From NCBI RefSeq assembly GCF_020521555.1, contig NZ_BPWA01000001.1:1674001-1738000 (forward strand): a stretch of 64,000 nt of DNA. Direction: 5' to 3'. The stretch is from Rodentibacter sp. JRC1 (GTDB lineage: Bacteria; Pseudomonadota; Gammaproteobacteria; Enterobacterales; Pasteurellaceae). Made by a program: the position numbers and the translations under genes. The notes below the pieces were generated by a model, which saw only the letters and a program-made list of their open reading frames with translations, was not told the DNA's origin and ran no database searches. This document shows, piece after piece, positions 45,279 to 57,646 of the stretch (position 1 is its first letter; every line of letters starts with the position of its first letter).

Positions 45279-47774
45279 ATGAAAAAAGACAAAATCAATA
45301 TGAAGCGTAGAGATTTTTTGAAAAATTCCTCGCTAAGTGCTGCCGGAATTTCATTAAGTGGAGCTGTTGGCGGTGGTGTTATAGGTGCGTTAACTTCCGC
45401 CCCGGCAGTGGCTGCAGAATCAACAACGGTCGTTACTGCGGCACACTGGGGAGCACTCGGTGTTGTTGTTGAAAATGGTAAAGTGGTTAAATCCGGTCCG
45501 GCGATTGTTCCTGCGTTAGAGAATGAATTGCAATCGGTTGTGGCAGATCAACTTTATAGTGAAACCCGTATTAAATATCCTATGGTGCGGAAAGGTTATT
45601 TAGCAAATCCGGGAAAAAGTGATACCACCCTGCGTGGTAATGATGAATGGGTACGGGTTTCTTGGGAACAGGCTTTGGATTTGGTGGATAAAGAGTTTAA
45701 ACGGGTTAGAGCGGAAGGTGGCTTTGAGAATATATTCGGCGGCTCCTACGGTTGGAAAAGTTCGGGGTCTTTACATTCAAGTCGTACACTGTTGCACCGC
45801 TACTTAAATGCTACCGGAGGATTCGTCGGACATAAAGGTGATTATTCTACCGGTGCCGCTCAGGTCATTATGCCGCATGTGCTTGGCACGATTGAGGTTT
45901 ATGAGCAACAAACCAGTTGGGAAACGATTTTAGAAACATCGGAATTAGTCGTGCTGTGGTCAGCGAATCCGATCACGACGATGCGTATTGCTTGGACGGC
46001 AACCGATCAAAAAGGGTTGGAATATTTTAAAAAATTAAAAGAATCGGGTAAGCGGATTATCTGTATTGATCCGGTTAAAAGCGAAAGCTGTGAATATCTC
46101 GGTGCGGAGTGGATTCCTATCCATACGGCAACTGATGTGGCATTAATGCTGGGAATTGCACATACTTTAGTTGTTTCTGACAAACATGATAAAGCATTCT
46201 TGAAAAAATACACGACCGGTTATGATAAATTTGAGCAATATTTGTTAGGAAAAGAAGACGGTCAAGTAAAAGACGCACAATGGGCAGCCAAAATTTGTGG
46301 TGTACCTGTGGAAGTCATCACGCAATTAGCCAATGATTTTTCATCTAAACGAACGATGTTAATGGCAGGGTGGGGAATGCAGCGTCAACGCTATGGTGAA
46401 CAAACTCACTGGATGTTAGTTACTTTGGCTTCTATGCTAGGTCAAATAGGCTTACCCGGCGGTGGCTTCGGATTAAGCTATCACTATTCTAATGGCGGCG
46501 TACCGACAACAACCGGTGGGGTAATCGGTGCTATGTCTGCGACATTAGATAACGATACGTCAAATACAGGGCAGTCTTGGCTATCGAAATCAGCTAAACT
46601 CAGTTTCCCGCTTGCCCGTATTTCAGATGTGTTATTAAATCCGGGGAAAACGATTGAATTTAACGGTACGAAAATCACCTATCCGGATATTAAGTTAATT
46701 TATTGGGCTGGCGGTAATCCATTTGTACACCATCAAGATACCAATACGTTAGTGAAAGCATGGCAAAAACCGGAAACCATTATCGTTAATGAAGTTAACT
46801 GGACTCCGACTGCCCGTATGGCGGACATCGTGTTACCGATAACGACAAGTTATGAACGTAATGACTTAACAATGACGGGAGATTATTCAATGATGCATAT
46901 TCTCCCGATGAAAAAGGTTGTCGAACCGCTATTTGAGGCTCGGAGTGATTACGATGTGTTTGCAGATCTGGCAAAACGAGCAGGGGTGGAAGACCTATTT
47001 ACCGAAGGCAAAACGGAAATGGATTGGCTGAAATATTTTTACCAATCCGCGTTTGATGCCGCCCGTAAAAACCGAGTATTAATGCCAAAATTTGAAAAAT
47101 TCTGGGAAGAGAATAAACCTATTACTTTTAGTGCAAATGAAAAAGCGAAGAAATGGGTACGTTACGGAGAGTTTCGTGAAGATCCGTTGCTTAACCCATT
47201 GGGTACGCCATCAGGTAAAATTGAAATTTATTCTGAGGTGGTTGCTAAAATGCAGTATGACGATTGTAAAGGGCATCCGACCTGGATGGTTCCTGAGGAA
47301 TTTGCCGGTAATGTGACGACTGAAGCACCGCTTGCATTAGTCACGCCACATCCTTACTATCGCTTACATAGCCAATTAGCGAATACTTCATTACGTGAAA
47401 AATATGCGGTAAGCGATCGTGAACCTGTATTAATTAACACGGAAGATGCCAAGGTTCGTGGCATTGTGAATGGCGATGTGGTACGTGTTTTCAACCAACG
47501 TGGTCAAGTTTTGGCTGGGGCTGTGGTTACGGACGGTATCATCAAAGGCACGGTGGCGTTATATGAAGGTGCTTGGTATGACCCGCACGAATTGGCTACG
47601 GCAGAAAAACCATTGTGCAAAAACGGTTGTCCTAATGTTTTAACCCGTGATGAAGGCACATCTAAATTAGCACAAGGCAATTCACCGAATACCGCTATTG
47701 TTCAAGTTGAGAAATTTGTAGGCGAAGCACCGGCAGTGACGGTATTTAAAGAACCTAAATATATGCAAATTTAA
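45279..47774 (+). CDS. torZ: Periplasmic molybdopterin S-/N-oxide reductase TorZ/BisC
   Basis: 831 residues starting MKKDKINMKRRDFLKNSSLS, with an RRDFLK twin-arginine signal up to about residue 45. The DMSO-reductase family core shows GSYGWKSSGSLHSSRTLLHRYLN, in which a Ser should ligate molybdenum, LMAGWGMQRQRYGEQTHWM and the late DGIIKGTVALYEGAWYDP. Enzymes of this group reduce TMAO, biotin sulfoxide, methionine sulfoxide or other S-/N-oxides; the true substrate cannot be told. It follows torY by 28 bases. TorD and ModABC elsewhere in the window supply chaperone and molybdate. Confidence 0.93.
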   Translation: MKKDKINMKRRDFLKNSSLSAAGISLSGAVGGGVIGALTSAPAVAAESTTVVTAAHWGALGVVVENGKVVKSGPAIVPALENELQSVVADQLYSETRIKYPMVRKGYLANPGKSDTTLRGNDEWVRVSWEQALDLVDKEFKRVRAEGGFENIFGGSYGWKSSGSLHSSRTLLHRYLNATGGFVGHKGDYSTGAAQVIMPHVLGTIEVYEQQTSWETILETSELVVLWSANPITTMRIAWTATDQKGLEYFKKLKESGKRIICIDPVKSESCEYLGAEWIPIHTATDVALMLGIAHTLVVSDKHDKAFLKKYTTGYDKFEQYLLGKEDGQVKDAQWAAKICGVPVEVITQLANDFSSKRTMLMAGWGMQRQRYGEQTHWMLVTLASMLGQIGLPGGGFGLSYHYSNGGVPTTTGGVIGAMSATLDNDTSNTGQSWLSKSAKLSFPLARISDVLLNPGKTIEFNGTKITYPDIKLIYWAGGNPFVHHQDTNTLVKAWQKPETIIVNEVNWTPTARMADIVLPITTSYERNDLTMTGDYSMMHILPMKKVVEPLFEARSDYDVFADLAKRAGVEDLFTEGKTEMDWLKYFYQSAFDAARKNRVLMPKFEKFWEENKPITFSANEKAKKWVRYGEFREDPLLNPLGTPSGKIEIYSEVVAKMQYDDCKGHPTWMVPEEFAGNVTTEAPLALVTPHPYYRLHSQLANTSLREKYAVSDREPVLINTEDAKVRGIVNGDVVRVFNQRGQVLAGAVVTDGIIKGTVALYEGAWYDPHELATAEKPLCKNGCPNVLTRDEGTSKLAQGNSPNTAIVQVEKFVGEAPAVTVFKEPKYMQI

Positions 47775-49717
<1,943 letters not shown>

Positions 49718-49779
49718 ACTTTGTTCGATTTATTAATCACTTAGTGCGAAATCTCTAAAAGTTTAATACCGTAGATAAA

Positions 49780-49807
49780 AAATCAGGGGGATTATCCCCC
49801 CTGATTT
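49780..49807. terminator. Terminator between pyrG and nhaA
   Basis: AAATCAGGGGGAT and ATCCCCCTGATTT form a perfect 13-base stem around one base, so the effective loop uses the inner pairs. It serves the converging genes. Confidence 0.85.
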
Positions 49808-49921
49808 CCGATAATCCACAGTAATTAACCGGCTAATAGCATATCGTTTTCCCTATCGGAATGATTTTGTCCGTTATATTTAGCCTTACGATCTCATCAA
49901 GTCTTTTCTCTTGATTGTTTA

Positions 49922-51091
49922 TTAATGGGAAACGGATGTTGTTTTTTTCAAACAATAATATCCCACAATTGCCGAAATCGTAGAGCCAAGCAATATCCCC
50001 AAACGTGAAAGCGCATTCACACTTTCGCCTGCGTTCGCATCAAAAGCGAGACTTGCCAAAAACATCGACATAGTAAAACCGATACCGCATAAAATTGCCA
50101 CTGCAAAAATTTGTTTAAAATTAATTCCCTCGGGCAGTTTTGCAATGCCTAATTTTACCGAAAGGTAGCTAAAACCGAATACGCCGATTGGTTTACCAAT
50201 AATCAAACCTAGGGCAATGGCAAGCAATAATGGGGAAGATAACATTGAAACATCAATCCCTTCAAAACTCACTCCGGCGTTGGCAAAGGCAAATAGCGGC
50301 AAAATGAGGAATGACGTCCAAGGCATTAGAAGATGTTCAAATTCTTCTAACGGTTTTTCACCTTTTTCGCCTTTCAATGGAATGCAGAAACCGATAATCA
50401 CCCCCGCAAGCGTGGCGTGTACGCCGGATTTTAATACGGATGCCCATAAAATTGCGCCCACTACCATATAGGCACAAAGAGCGGTGACTTTAAAGCGATT
50501 TAATGTGATGAGTAAGACGATGGCAATTCCTGCAAAAATAAGTGCTTGAATGCTTAACCCGTGAGAGAAAAATAAGGCAATGACGACAATTGCACCTAAG
50601 TCATCGATAATCGCTAGAGCGAGTAAAAAGATTTTTAATGGCAAGGGTACTTGTTTACTCAGAAGAGCCATAATGCCGAGAGCAAAAGCAATATCCGTTG
50701 CCATTGGGATCGCCCAGCCGTTAGCGAAAGCAGGTTCTTGGCGTGCGATAAACACATAAACTAAAGCCGGAATCACCATACCACCTATTGCTGCAATGGC
50801 AGGGAAAACGGCCTGTTGATAACTGGAAAGAGAGCCTTCTAACAGTTCTCGCTTTACTTCCAATCCCACTAAAACGAAAAATACCGCCATAAAGCCGTCA
50901 TTAATCCAATGAATCAGTGTTTTATCAATAGAAAAGCTACCGATTTTAATACTCACGGGTAAATTTAAGAAACCATTGTAAGCCCCATTTAAAGGGGAAT
51001 TGGCAAAAAACATTGCGATTAATGCAGAGCAAAGTAATAAGATGCCACCGGCAGATTCAAGTTTAAAAAATCGCTGTATAAGTTGTAACAC
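49922..51091 (-). CDS. nhaA: Na+/H+ antiporter NhaA
   Basis: 389 residues and about twelve membrane helices. [18 protein letters not shown], the conserved [16 protein letters not shown] and [18 protein letters not shown] with the paired Asp residues are the ion-binding core. It exports Na+ in exchange for protons. It is divergent from brnQ. Confidence 0.97.
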   Translation of the reverse strand: MLQLIQRFFKLESAGGILLLCSALIAMFFANSPLNGAYNGFLNLPVSIKIGSFSIDKTLIHWINDGFMAVFFVLVGLEVKRELLEGSLSSYQQAVFPAIAAIGGMVIPALVYVFIARQEPAFANGWAIPMATDIAFALGIMALLSKQVPLPLKIFLLALAIIDDLGAIVVIALFFSHGLSIQALIFAGIAIVLLITLNRFKVTALCAYMVVGAILWASVLKSGVHATLAGVIIGFCIPLKGEKGEKPLEEFEHLLMPWTSFLILPLFAFANAGVSFEGIDVSMLSSPLLLAIALGLIIGKPIGVFGFSYLSVKLGIAKLPEGINFKQIFAVAILCGIGFTMSMFLASLAFDANAGESVNALSRLGILLGSTISAIVGYYCLKKTTSVSH

Positions 51092-51233
51092 AAAATCTCT
51101 CCAAAAAAGTTAAAAATAAATTAACAAAAAATCAACGAAGCTCGGATATTATCATAAATTTTCGCTATATATGGAAAATACCGCTAGAAAAGTGCGGTCA
51201 TTTCCTACATATTTTTTGTGGTTAAGCCATCAA

Positions 51234-51249
51234 TGTGATTTTGCTCACA
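51234..51249 (+). promoter_or_regulatory. CRP site upstream of brnQ
   Basis: TGTGATTTTGCTCACA is the perfect TGTGA-N6-TCACA pattern, 78 bases before the brnQ start and in the divergent nhaA-brnQ region. Confidence 0.75.
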
Positions 51250-51326
51250 TTTTTGCATCTAAAGAGTAGGGTTCTATTCATCTTTATAGTAAACTTGTCG
51301 CCCCTTTTTATTTACTGAGAAGATAT

Positions 51327-52625
51327 ATGTTTAGTCGTAAAGATATTATTGTTTTGGGGATGATGATTTTCGCGCTCTTTTTAGGGGCCGGAAATATTAT
51401 TTTCCCGCCGATGGAAGGATTTTCCGCCGGTCATCATTGGGCGAGTGCCTCTTTAGGTTTTGTTTTAACCGGTGTATTAATGCCATTTATCACTTTAGTT
51501 GTGGTGGCGGTACTTGGACGCGGTGAAGAACTTATGCGCGATTTACCGAAATGGGCGGAAGTTATCTTTTTAACCACCTTATATTTGGTGATCGGCTCTT
51601 TATTTGCAATGCCACGAGTGACGAATGTGGCTTATGAAATGGCTTGGTTACCCTTAAGCATTATGGAAGATAGTAGTAGCGCACACTTTATCTTTTCACT
51701 TATATTTAATCTTATCGGTATGTTATTTATGCTGCGTCCGAACACGATTATTTCTAGCGTCGGCAAATTTATGACGCCTGCTCTACTCGTGTTATTAGTT
51801 GTGGTTGCAGTGAATGTGTTGATTTCTCCTCTTTCGGAAATTGTTGAACCGAGCAATGCCTATGTGACGAATTCACCGATTACGGCCGGTTTAATCAGCG
51901 GTTATCAAACGATGGACGTACTCGCAGCGATTGCTTTCGGCGGTATTGTGGCACGTGCATTGGCAGTGAAAAATGTTTTTGCCGCACAAAAAGTAATGAA
52001 ATACACCATTTCCGCCGGTTTTATTTCTGTGTTTTTACTTGCGGCATTGTATTTCTCATTATTTTATTTAGGTGCAACGGGGGCAAAAGTTGCAGAAGGT
52101 GCGACCAATGGCGGACAAATTTTTTCTCATTATGTGAACGCATTATTTGGAATTGGCGGCACTTGGATTATGTCGGGTATTATTATTTTGGCAAATCTTA
52201 CGACACTTGTAGGCGTAACCAGCGCGTGTGCAGATTATTTCTCTAAATTCCATACCCGTTTGTCTTATCCGTTTTGGGTGGTACTTTTTACCATTTTAAC
52301 TACTGTCATCGCACAAACAGGTCTAACGGAATTATTACGAATTACTATTCCGGCATTATTGTTAATTTACCCTGTTGCGATTATGTTGGTGTTTTTACAA
52401 ATTATCCGTAGTAAATTGCCGAATATTAAATTTAGCTATTATTTTACTTTACTTGTTACCGTCTGTTTCAGTGCCTGTGATAGTTTGAAAAATATGAATT
52501 TATTACCGCAATCAATTGAAAATCTGTTGGCTCATTTACCGCTTTATTCTTCCGGTATGGCGTGGTTGATTCCATCATTTGTTGTACTTGGTTTATCTTT
52601 CCTGTTGGGAAGAAAGTCGGCGTAA
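51327..52625 (+). CDS. brnQ: Branched-chain amino acid:Na+ symporter BrnQ
   Basis: 432 residues with about twelve membrane segments. The opening FSRKDIIVLGMMIFALFLGAGNIIFPP with LGAGNIIFPP is diagnostic of the LIVCS family, and GYQTMDVLAAIAFGGIV is conserved. It imports leucine, isoleucine and valine. A CRP site upstream suggests induction on carbon limitation. Confidence 0.94.
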   Translation: MFSRKDIIVLGMMIFALFLGAGNIIFPPMEGFSAGHHWASASLGFVLTGVLMPFITLVVVAVLGRGEELMRDLPKWAEVIFLTTLYLVIGSLFAMPRVTNVAYEMAWLPLSIMEDSSSAHFIFSLIFNLIGMLFMLRPNTIISSVGKFMTPALLVLLVVVAVNVLISPLSEIVEPSNAYVTNSPITAGLISGYQTMDVLAAIAFGGIVARALAVKNVFAAQKVMKYTISAGFISVFLLAALYFSLFYLGATGAKVAEGATNGGQIFSHYVNALFGIGGTWIMSGIIILANLTTLVGVTSACADYFSKFHTRLSYPFWVVLFTILTTVIAQTGLTELLRITIPALLLIYPVAIMLVFLQIIRSKLPNIKFSYYFTLLVTVCFSACDSLKNMNLLPQSIENLLAHLPLYSSGMAWLIPSFVVLGLSFLLGRKSA

Positions 52626-52642
52626 TTCAATTTTTCATGATA

Positions 52643-52675
52643 AAAAATACCGAGTCCAAAATGCTCGGTATTTTT
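52643..52675. terminator. Terminator between brnQ and rlmB
   Basis: AAAAATACCGAG and CTCGGTATTTTT form a perfect 12-base stem with a 9-base loop. Confidence 0.88.
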
Positions 52676-52703
52676 ACAAAGTGCGGTCATATTTTGAAAT
52701 GTT

Positions 52704-53444
52704 TTATAAATCTAAACGCTGGCGAACGATTTCAAATAAACATACACCGGTTGCCACAGATACATTTAATGAGGAAACCGATCCCGCCATAGGAATACTG
52801 ATGAGTTGATCGCAATGTTCACGCGTTAAGCGGCGCATACCTTCACCCTCCGCCCCCATAACCAGCGCGATTGCACCCTTAAGTTTGGTGTTATAAATGG
52901 TTTCTGCGGCTTCACCTGCCGTACCGACTACCCAAATATTATGATTTTGTTGTAGCTCACGAAGAGTACGGGAAAGGTTTGTTACCCGAATGAGCGGAAC
53001 GGTTTCCGCTGCGCCGCAAGCGACTTTACGTGCGATAGAAGTGAGCTGTGCCGATTTATCTTTCGGAACGATAACCGCATCGACACCGGCGGCATCTGCG
53101 GTACGCAGGCAAGCGCCAAGATTATGAGGATCGGTCACGCCGTCAAGCACCAACAAAAGCGGATCTTGTTTATTGGTGAGAACGGTATCGAGATCATTTT
53201 CATTGAGTTCTTTTGCCGCCTGCACGCGAGCTATCACACCTTGGTGGACTTCGCCGTTCGCTTTTTTATCTAGAGTTTGGCGATTTACAAATTGTACACC
53301 GATGCCCATTGCGTAGAGTTCGTTTAATAAAGGTTGCAGACGTTTATCTTCACGGCCTTTTAGCACAAAGACTTCAATTAAACGTTCAGGTGTATGAGCT
53401 AAAATACTATTAACGGCGTGAATACCGTAAATCTGTTCGGACAT
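52704..53444 (-). CDS. rlmB: 23S rRNA Gm2251 2'-O-methyltransferase
   Basis: 246 residues: an N-terminal L7Ae-like substrate domain ([15 protein letters not shown]) and the SPOUT domain with [31 protein letters not shown] and [17 protein letters not shown], the knotted SAM site. It lies downstream of rnr on the same strand, as in E. coli, but a small mobile element now separates the two. Confidence 0.96.
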   Translation of the reverse strand: MSEQIYGIHAVNSILAHTPERLIEVFVLKGREDKRLQPLLNELYAMGIGVQFVNRQTLDKKANGEVHQGVIARVQAAKELNENDLDTVLTNKQDPLLLVLDGVTDPHNLGACLRTADAAGVDAVIVPKDKSAQLTSIARKVACGAAETVPLIRVTNLSRTLRELQQNHNIWVVGTAGEAAETIYNTKLKGAIALVMGAEGEGMRRLTREHCDQLISIPMAGSVSSLNVSVATGVCLFEIVRQRLDL

Positions 53445-53549
53445 AAACTTTCTCTCAATTTAATTCAACGATGTAAGCGAAGGGCGTGAAAATTTTCGCA
53501 GCTATCGGCGTAAATTATGACAATTCCCATCGCTTTACTGAACAACTAT

Positions 53550-53641
53550 TTCGGTATTATGAATACTTGTACGAAATATCATAGATATTACCTCTCTTAA
53601 GAAATAAAATCCTCTTTGTACAACCGATACATAATGCCGAA
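53550..53641. mobile_element. Small inverted-repeat element (MITE-like), copy D, between rnr and rlmB
   Basis: A 92-base element with terminal inverted repeats of about 27 bases (53550-53576 and 53615-53641), ends CGGTATTATG and CATAATGCCG. If the ends are taken at CGG/CCG, AACTATTT and AATTATTT flank it, an 8-base target duplication with one change. The right duplication includes the rnr stop codon (53642-53644). No coding capacity, so it would need a transposase in trans. Confidence 0.7.
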
Positions 53642-55981
53642 TTATTTTTTTGATTTCTTAGAAACTTCTTTCTTTTTTACCGCACTTTTTCGTCTTTTAC
53701 CGATTTTTGGCGGTAATTCTTTAAATATTTTCTTCGCTTTTTCTTTAGCGGTTTTTCCTGTTCGGCGTGCTTTTCGTTCACTGCTCAATAGGGAAAAATC
53801 TATCATTTTTTGTTCTAAATGTACCGCTTCTACGCGAACACGCACTTTATCGCCCAAGCGATATTGCATACCGCTGTTTTCACCGATTAAACGTTGTTTT
53901 GCGGCATCGAACTGATAATAATCATTTTCCAACGTAGAAATATGTACTAATCCGTCAATGAAGAGTTCGTCCAAACGCACAAACAAACCGAAACCGGTAA
54001 CGGATGAAATTACGCCGTTAAATTCATTGCCTATATGATCCTGCATGTATTCGCATTTTAGCCAGTCAGCCGTTTCACGTGTAGCATCATCGGCGCGGCG
54101 TTCGGTCATTGAACAATGATCACCTAATAAATCCATTTCATCAAAAGAATAATGATAGCCGCCCGTTTCGGTGGTTTTGCGTTTTGAACCCTGTTTTTTA
54201 GCAAGCAAATATTTAATACCACGATGAAGTGTTAAATCGGGATAACGGCGAATCGGCGAAGTGAAATGCGCATATTCTTCCAATGCTAAACCGAAATGTC
54301 CGATATTATCGGCATTATACACGGCTTGACTAAGAGAACGGAGTAGCATCGTTTGAATTAACTCGTGATCAGGACGTTCTTTCACCTTCTCCAATAGGGT
54401 TGCGTAATCCTTAGTGAGCGGTTTTAAACCGCCTTCTAAGGCTAAACCGAATTCATTTAAAAATGTGCGGAATGAAGTGAGTTTTTCTTCACTTGGCGTA
54501 GCGTGAATACGATACAATGCCGGCTCATTGTTTTTTTGCATAAAATTTGCCGCCGCAATATTGGCAAGAATCATACATTCTTCAATGATTTTATGGGCGT
54601 CATTCCGAACCACCGGTTCAATCCGTTCAATACGTCCCATCGCATTAAAAATAAATTTGCTTTCAACGGTTTCAAAATCTATCGCACCACGCTGTTGACG
54701 GGCGGAAAGCAACGCTTGATATAAATCATAAAGCGCTTCCAAATGTGGAACAAGCAGGGCATAACGCTCCCGTAATTCGGTATCTCCCTCCAGCATTTTT
54801 GCTACCTTGGTATAGGTTAAACGTGCGTGAGAGTTCATTACCGCTTCATAAAAACGATAGTCGGTAAGTTTGCCCTTAGCGGAAATTTGCATTTCACATA
54901 CCATACATAGGCGATCTACTTGCGGATTAAGCGAACATAAGCCGTTAGATAAAATTTCCGGCAGCATTGGAACGACTCGGTTTGGAAAATAGACGGAATT
55001 ACCCCGATTATGGGCTTCAGCATCTAGAGCGGTGTGCAATCGTACATAATAGCTCACATCCGCAATCGCAACCCAAAGTTTCCAGCCTTTGTCCTGTTTT
55101 TCACAATATACGGCATCATCAAAATCGCGAGCATCTTCCCCGTCAATGGTAACGAGCGGTAGATTGCGTAAATCAATACGTCCTTTTTTCGCTTCTTCAG
55201 GTACTTCTTCCGTAAATTTTTTAACGTATTTTTCGACCGCACTTGGGAATTTATGGGGAATGTCGTGATTGTGCAAAGCGATTTCCACTTCCATTCCTTT
55301 CGCCATATTATCACCCAAAATTTCCGTGATAATCCCCACCGGTTGACTGAAATTGGAAGAACGCTCCTGCAATTCCACCACAACCACTTGTCCCATACGT
55401 GCGCCATTGCGGTGTTCGTTTGGGACTAAAATATCACGCCCAATGCGGCTATCATCCGGCACCACATAGCCGAAACCGTTTTCCAAGAAAAAACGTCCCA
55501 CAATTTGTTTTTTTCGGTTTTCCAGCACGCGAACAATGCGGACCTCACGCCGACCTCGGCGATCTAAACCGGCCCTTTGTACTAAAACGAAATCACCATG
55601 CATAACACGTTGCATTTGGTGGTTGGGAATAAATAAATCCTCTTTTTGTCCCTCCACCTGCAAGAATCCGTAACCTTCACGATGACCGATCACCGTACCT
55701 TTTATGAGATCTAATTTCTCCGGTAAGGCATAGCGTTTACGTTTTGTGAATACAAGTTGCCCGTCATTTTCCATTGCTCGCAAACGGCGGCGCATCGCTT
55801 CGATTTGCTCTTCATTATGGATAGAAAGTGCGGTCAAAATTTCTTCCCGATTCATCGGTGCATTATTTTCGCGAATGATATTTAAAATAAACTCACGGCT
55901 TGGAATGGGATTACCGTATTTTTTCAATTCCCGCTGATAATGGGGATCTTGATGAGATAAGGTTTTGGTTTTTTTTATCAT
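53642..55981 (-). CDS. rnr: Ribonuclease R
   Basis: 779 residues. An N-terminal helix-turn-helix and cold-shock domains precede the RNB catalytic core with [17 protein letters not shown] (Asp cluster); an S1 domain ([18 protein letters not shown]) and a lysine-rich tail ending KKSKK follow. It degrades structured RNA 3' to 5'. The ATG at 55981 is chosen; a GTG at 56020 would add 13 residues. A perfect hairpin lies at 56071-56101 upstream, and the stop codon lies inside the duplication of an inserted element. Confidence 0.95.
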   Translation of the reverse strand: MIKKTKTLSHQDPHYQRELKKYGNPIPSREFILNIIRENNAPMNREEILTALSIHNEEQIEAMRRRLRAMENDGQLVFTKRKRYALPEKLDLIKGTVIGHREGYGFLQVEGQKEDLFIPNHQMQRVMHGDFVLVQRAGLDRRGRREVRIVRVLENRKKQIVGRFFLENGFGYVVPDDSRIGRDILVPNEHRNGARMGQVVVVELQERSSNFSQPVGIITEILGDNMAKGMEVEIALHNHDIPHKFPSAVEKYVKKFTEEVPEEAKKGRIDLRNLPLVTIDGEDARDFDDAVYCEKQDKGWKLWVAIADVSYYVRLHTALDAEAHNRGNSVYFPNRVVPMLPEILSNGLCSLNPQVDRLCMVCEMQISAKGKLTDYRFYEAVMNSHARLTYTKVAKMLEGDTELRERYALLVPHLEALYDLYQALLSARQQRGAIDFETVESKFIFNAMGRIERIEPVVRNDAHKIIEECMILANIAAANFMQKNNEPALYRIHATPSEEKLTSFRTFLNEFGLALEGGLKPLTKDYATLLEKVKERPDHELIQTMLLRSLSQAVYNADNIGHFGLALEEYAHFTSPIRRYPDLTLHRGIKYLLAKKQGSKRKTTETGGYHYSFDEMDLLGDHCSMTERRADDATRETADWLKCEYMQDHIGNEFNGVISSVTGFGLFVRLDELFIDGLVHISTLENDYYQFDAAKQRLIGENSGMQYRLGDKVRVRVEAVHLEQKMIDFSLLSSERKARRTGKTAKEKAKKIFKELPPKIGKRRKSAVKKKEVSKKSKK

Positions 55982-56070
55982 TATTTGGCTTTTTTTTAAA
56001 AATTTCGGAAAGTTTGGCACTAAGGAAGAGATAATGCAAGGGAATAGGGAAAATTTGTGAGGCGGAAATA

Positions 56071-56101
56071 GACTTTATTTCTAAATCAAAGAAATAAAGT
56101 C
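56071..56101. promoter_or_regulatory. Hairpin in the rnr upstream region
   Basis: GACTTTATTTC and GAAATAAAGTC form a perfect 11-base stem with a 9-base loop, about 90 bases before the rnr start. It could be a leader structure for rnr or an operator. Confidence 0.4.
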
Positions 56102-56110
56102 CCATTTACT

Positions 56111-56230
56111 GAAAAATCTTTCCATTATTCTTGAAAGAATGTGAATTTCGGTTTAACTTTGGGACACGAAAATGACAGCTTAAAACCCTGTGAAATTTAG
56201 GGCTAATCTACTTTAGCCCTTTTAATTTTT
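56111..56230 (+). promoter_or_regulatory. Candidate nadV leader with terminator-like hairpin
   Basis: AGGGCTAA-tctact-TTAGCCCT (56199-56220) followed by TTTAATTTTT looks like an intrinsic terminator only 17 bases before the nadV ATG, with no rightward gene before it. Upstream, ACCCT-N8-AGGG could pair with the terminator's 5' arm, giving a mutually exclusive fold. It may be an attenuator or the left-over terminator of an older neighbour. Confidence 0.4.
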
Positions 56231-56246
56231 AAATGAGCTAAATGGA

Positions 56247-57632
56247 ATGTACACATCTAATTTTTTAAATCTTATCTTAAATGTTGACAGTTATAAGGCA
56301 TCTCATTGGTTGCAATACCCACCTAATACGGAATATGTCTCTTATTATGTTGAGGCGCGTAGCGGAGAGTTTGATGTCGTTTTTTTTGGTTTACAAGCCT
56401 TTATCAAAGAGTATTTGTTAACTCCCGTTACCCAACAGGATATTGAAGAAGCGGAAATTGTTTTAAAACTACACGGGTTGCCGTTTAATCGTCTTGGTTG
56501 GCAGCGTTTAATTGAGAAATATCAAGGATTTTTACCGTTAAAAATAGAAGCTGTTCCTGAAGGGACGGTATTACCGGTAGGCAATGTGGTTTGCCAGATT
56601 GTTAACACCGATCCTGAATTCTTTTGGCTGACGGGTTATCTGGAAACCGCATTATTACGTGCAATTTGGTATCCCTCCACGGTTGCAAGTATTTCTTATT
56701 TCTGTAAACGGCAGATCAAGCAAGCACTTGAAAAATCTGCCGATAATTTAGATAACTTATTATTTAAATTGCATGATTTCGGCGCGAGAGGGGCATCTAG
56801 TTTAGAAACGGTTGCTTTAGGCGGTTTGGCTCATTTGGTTAATTTTATGGGAACGGACAGTGTTTCGGCATTAGTTGCAGCCCGCCGTTGGTACAACGTG
56901 GAGCAAATGCCGGCTTTTTCTATTCCAGCCGCAGAACATAGCACCATAACTTCATGGGGCAAAGAAAGAGAAATTGATGCCTATGAAAATATGTTAAATC
57001 AATTTGCCGGTAAAGATAAAATTTATGCGGTTGTTTCGGATAGTTATGATCTTTGGTATGCACTGGAGCATATTTGGGGGGAGCGGCTTAAAGATAAAAT
57101 AAAAGAACGAGGAGGAACTTTGGTTATACGCCCGGATAGCGGCGATCCTGCCGAAGTGATATGCCGCTCATTAGATATTTTAGCGCGTAAATTCGGTTCA
57201 ACGCTGAATAGCAAAGGTTATCGGGTGTTGCCTGATTATATACGACTTATTCAAGGAGACGGGATTAATTGTAATTCAATCGCGCCGATTCTAGAATCAA
57301 TAATCGCTCACGGATTTAGCGTTGATAATGTGAATTTCGGAATGGGTGGGGGATTATTACAACAGGTAAACCGAGACACGATGAGTTGGGCGATGAAAGC
57401 AAGCGCGGTGAATATCGCAGGTAAATGGCAAGATGTTTATAAAGATCCGATTACCGGTCAGGCGAAGCGTTCCAAAAAAGGGTTGCTCGCCTTGGTTAAA
57501 CGGCAAAATCAATGGCAAACGATCCCTCAACAAGCCTTAAATGGACAAGAGAATCAATTACGTACGGTGTTTTTTAACGGACAGTTATTAATTGACGATA
57601 CTTTAGAAACAATACGAATGAGAACGGGGTGA
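56247..57632 (+). CDS. nadV: Nicotinamide phosphoribosyltransferase NadV
   Basis: 461 residues of the NAMPT/PBEF family. It makes nicotinamide mononucleotide from nicotinamide and PRPP, giving independence from external V factor (NAD). Visible blocks are LNVDSYKASHWLQYP, LFKLHDFGARGASSLE, IPAAEHSTITSWGKERE with catalytic His231, TLVIRPDSGDP and FGMGGGLLQQVNRDTM. The ribosome site is weak. No uptake sequence is found between about 55.83 and 58.32 kb, and diverged direct repeats flank the gene, consistent with acquisition by transfer; neither point is proof. Confidence 0.94.
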   Translation: MYTSNFLNLILNVDSYKASHWLQYPPNTEYVSYYVEARSGEFDVVFFGLQAFIKEYLLTPVTQQDIEEAEIVLKLHGLPFNRLGWQRLIEKYQGFLPLKIEAVPEGTVLPVGNVVCQIVNTDPEFFWLTGYLETALLRAIWYPSTVASISYFCKRQIKQALEKSADNLDNLLFKLHDFGARGASSLETVALGGLAHLVNFMGTDSVSALVAARRWYNVEQMPAFSIPAAEHSTITSWGKEREIDAYENMLNQFAGKDKIYAVVSDSYDLWYALEHIWGERLKDKIKERGGTLVIRPDSGDPAEVICRSLDILARKFGSTLNSKGYRVLPDYIRLIQGDGINCNSIAPILESIIAHGFSVDNVNFGMGGGLLQQVNRDTMSWAMKASAVNIAGKWQDVYKDPITGQAKRSKKGLLALVKRQNQWQTIPQQALNGQENQLRTVFFNGQLLIDDTLETIRMRTG

Positions 57633-57646
57633 TAGGCTTTGTGGTG

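Noticed and set aside
52562..52809. Two overlapping short plus-strand frames after brnQ
   Set aside because: They cross the end of brnQ, a perfect terminator and the 3' end of rlmB, with no ribosome site or recognisable motif.
53616..53915. Plus-strand open frame of 99 codons
   Set aside because: It is antisense to the conserved 3' end of rnr and overlaps the element's terminal repeat; a shadow.
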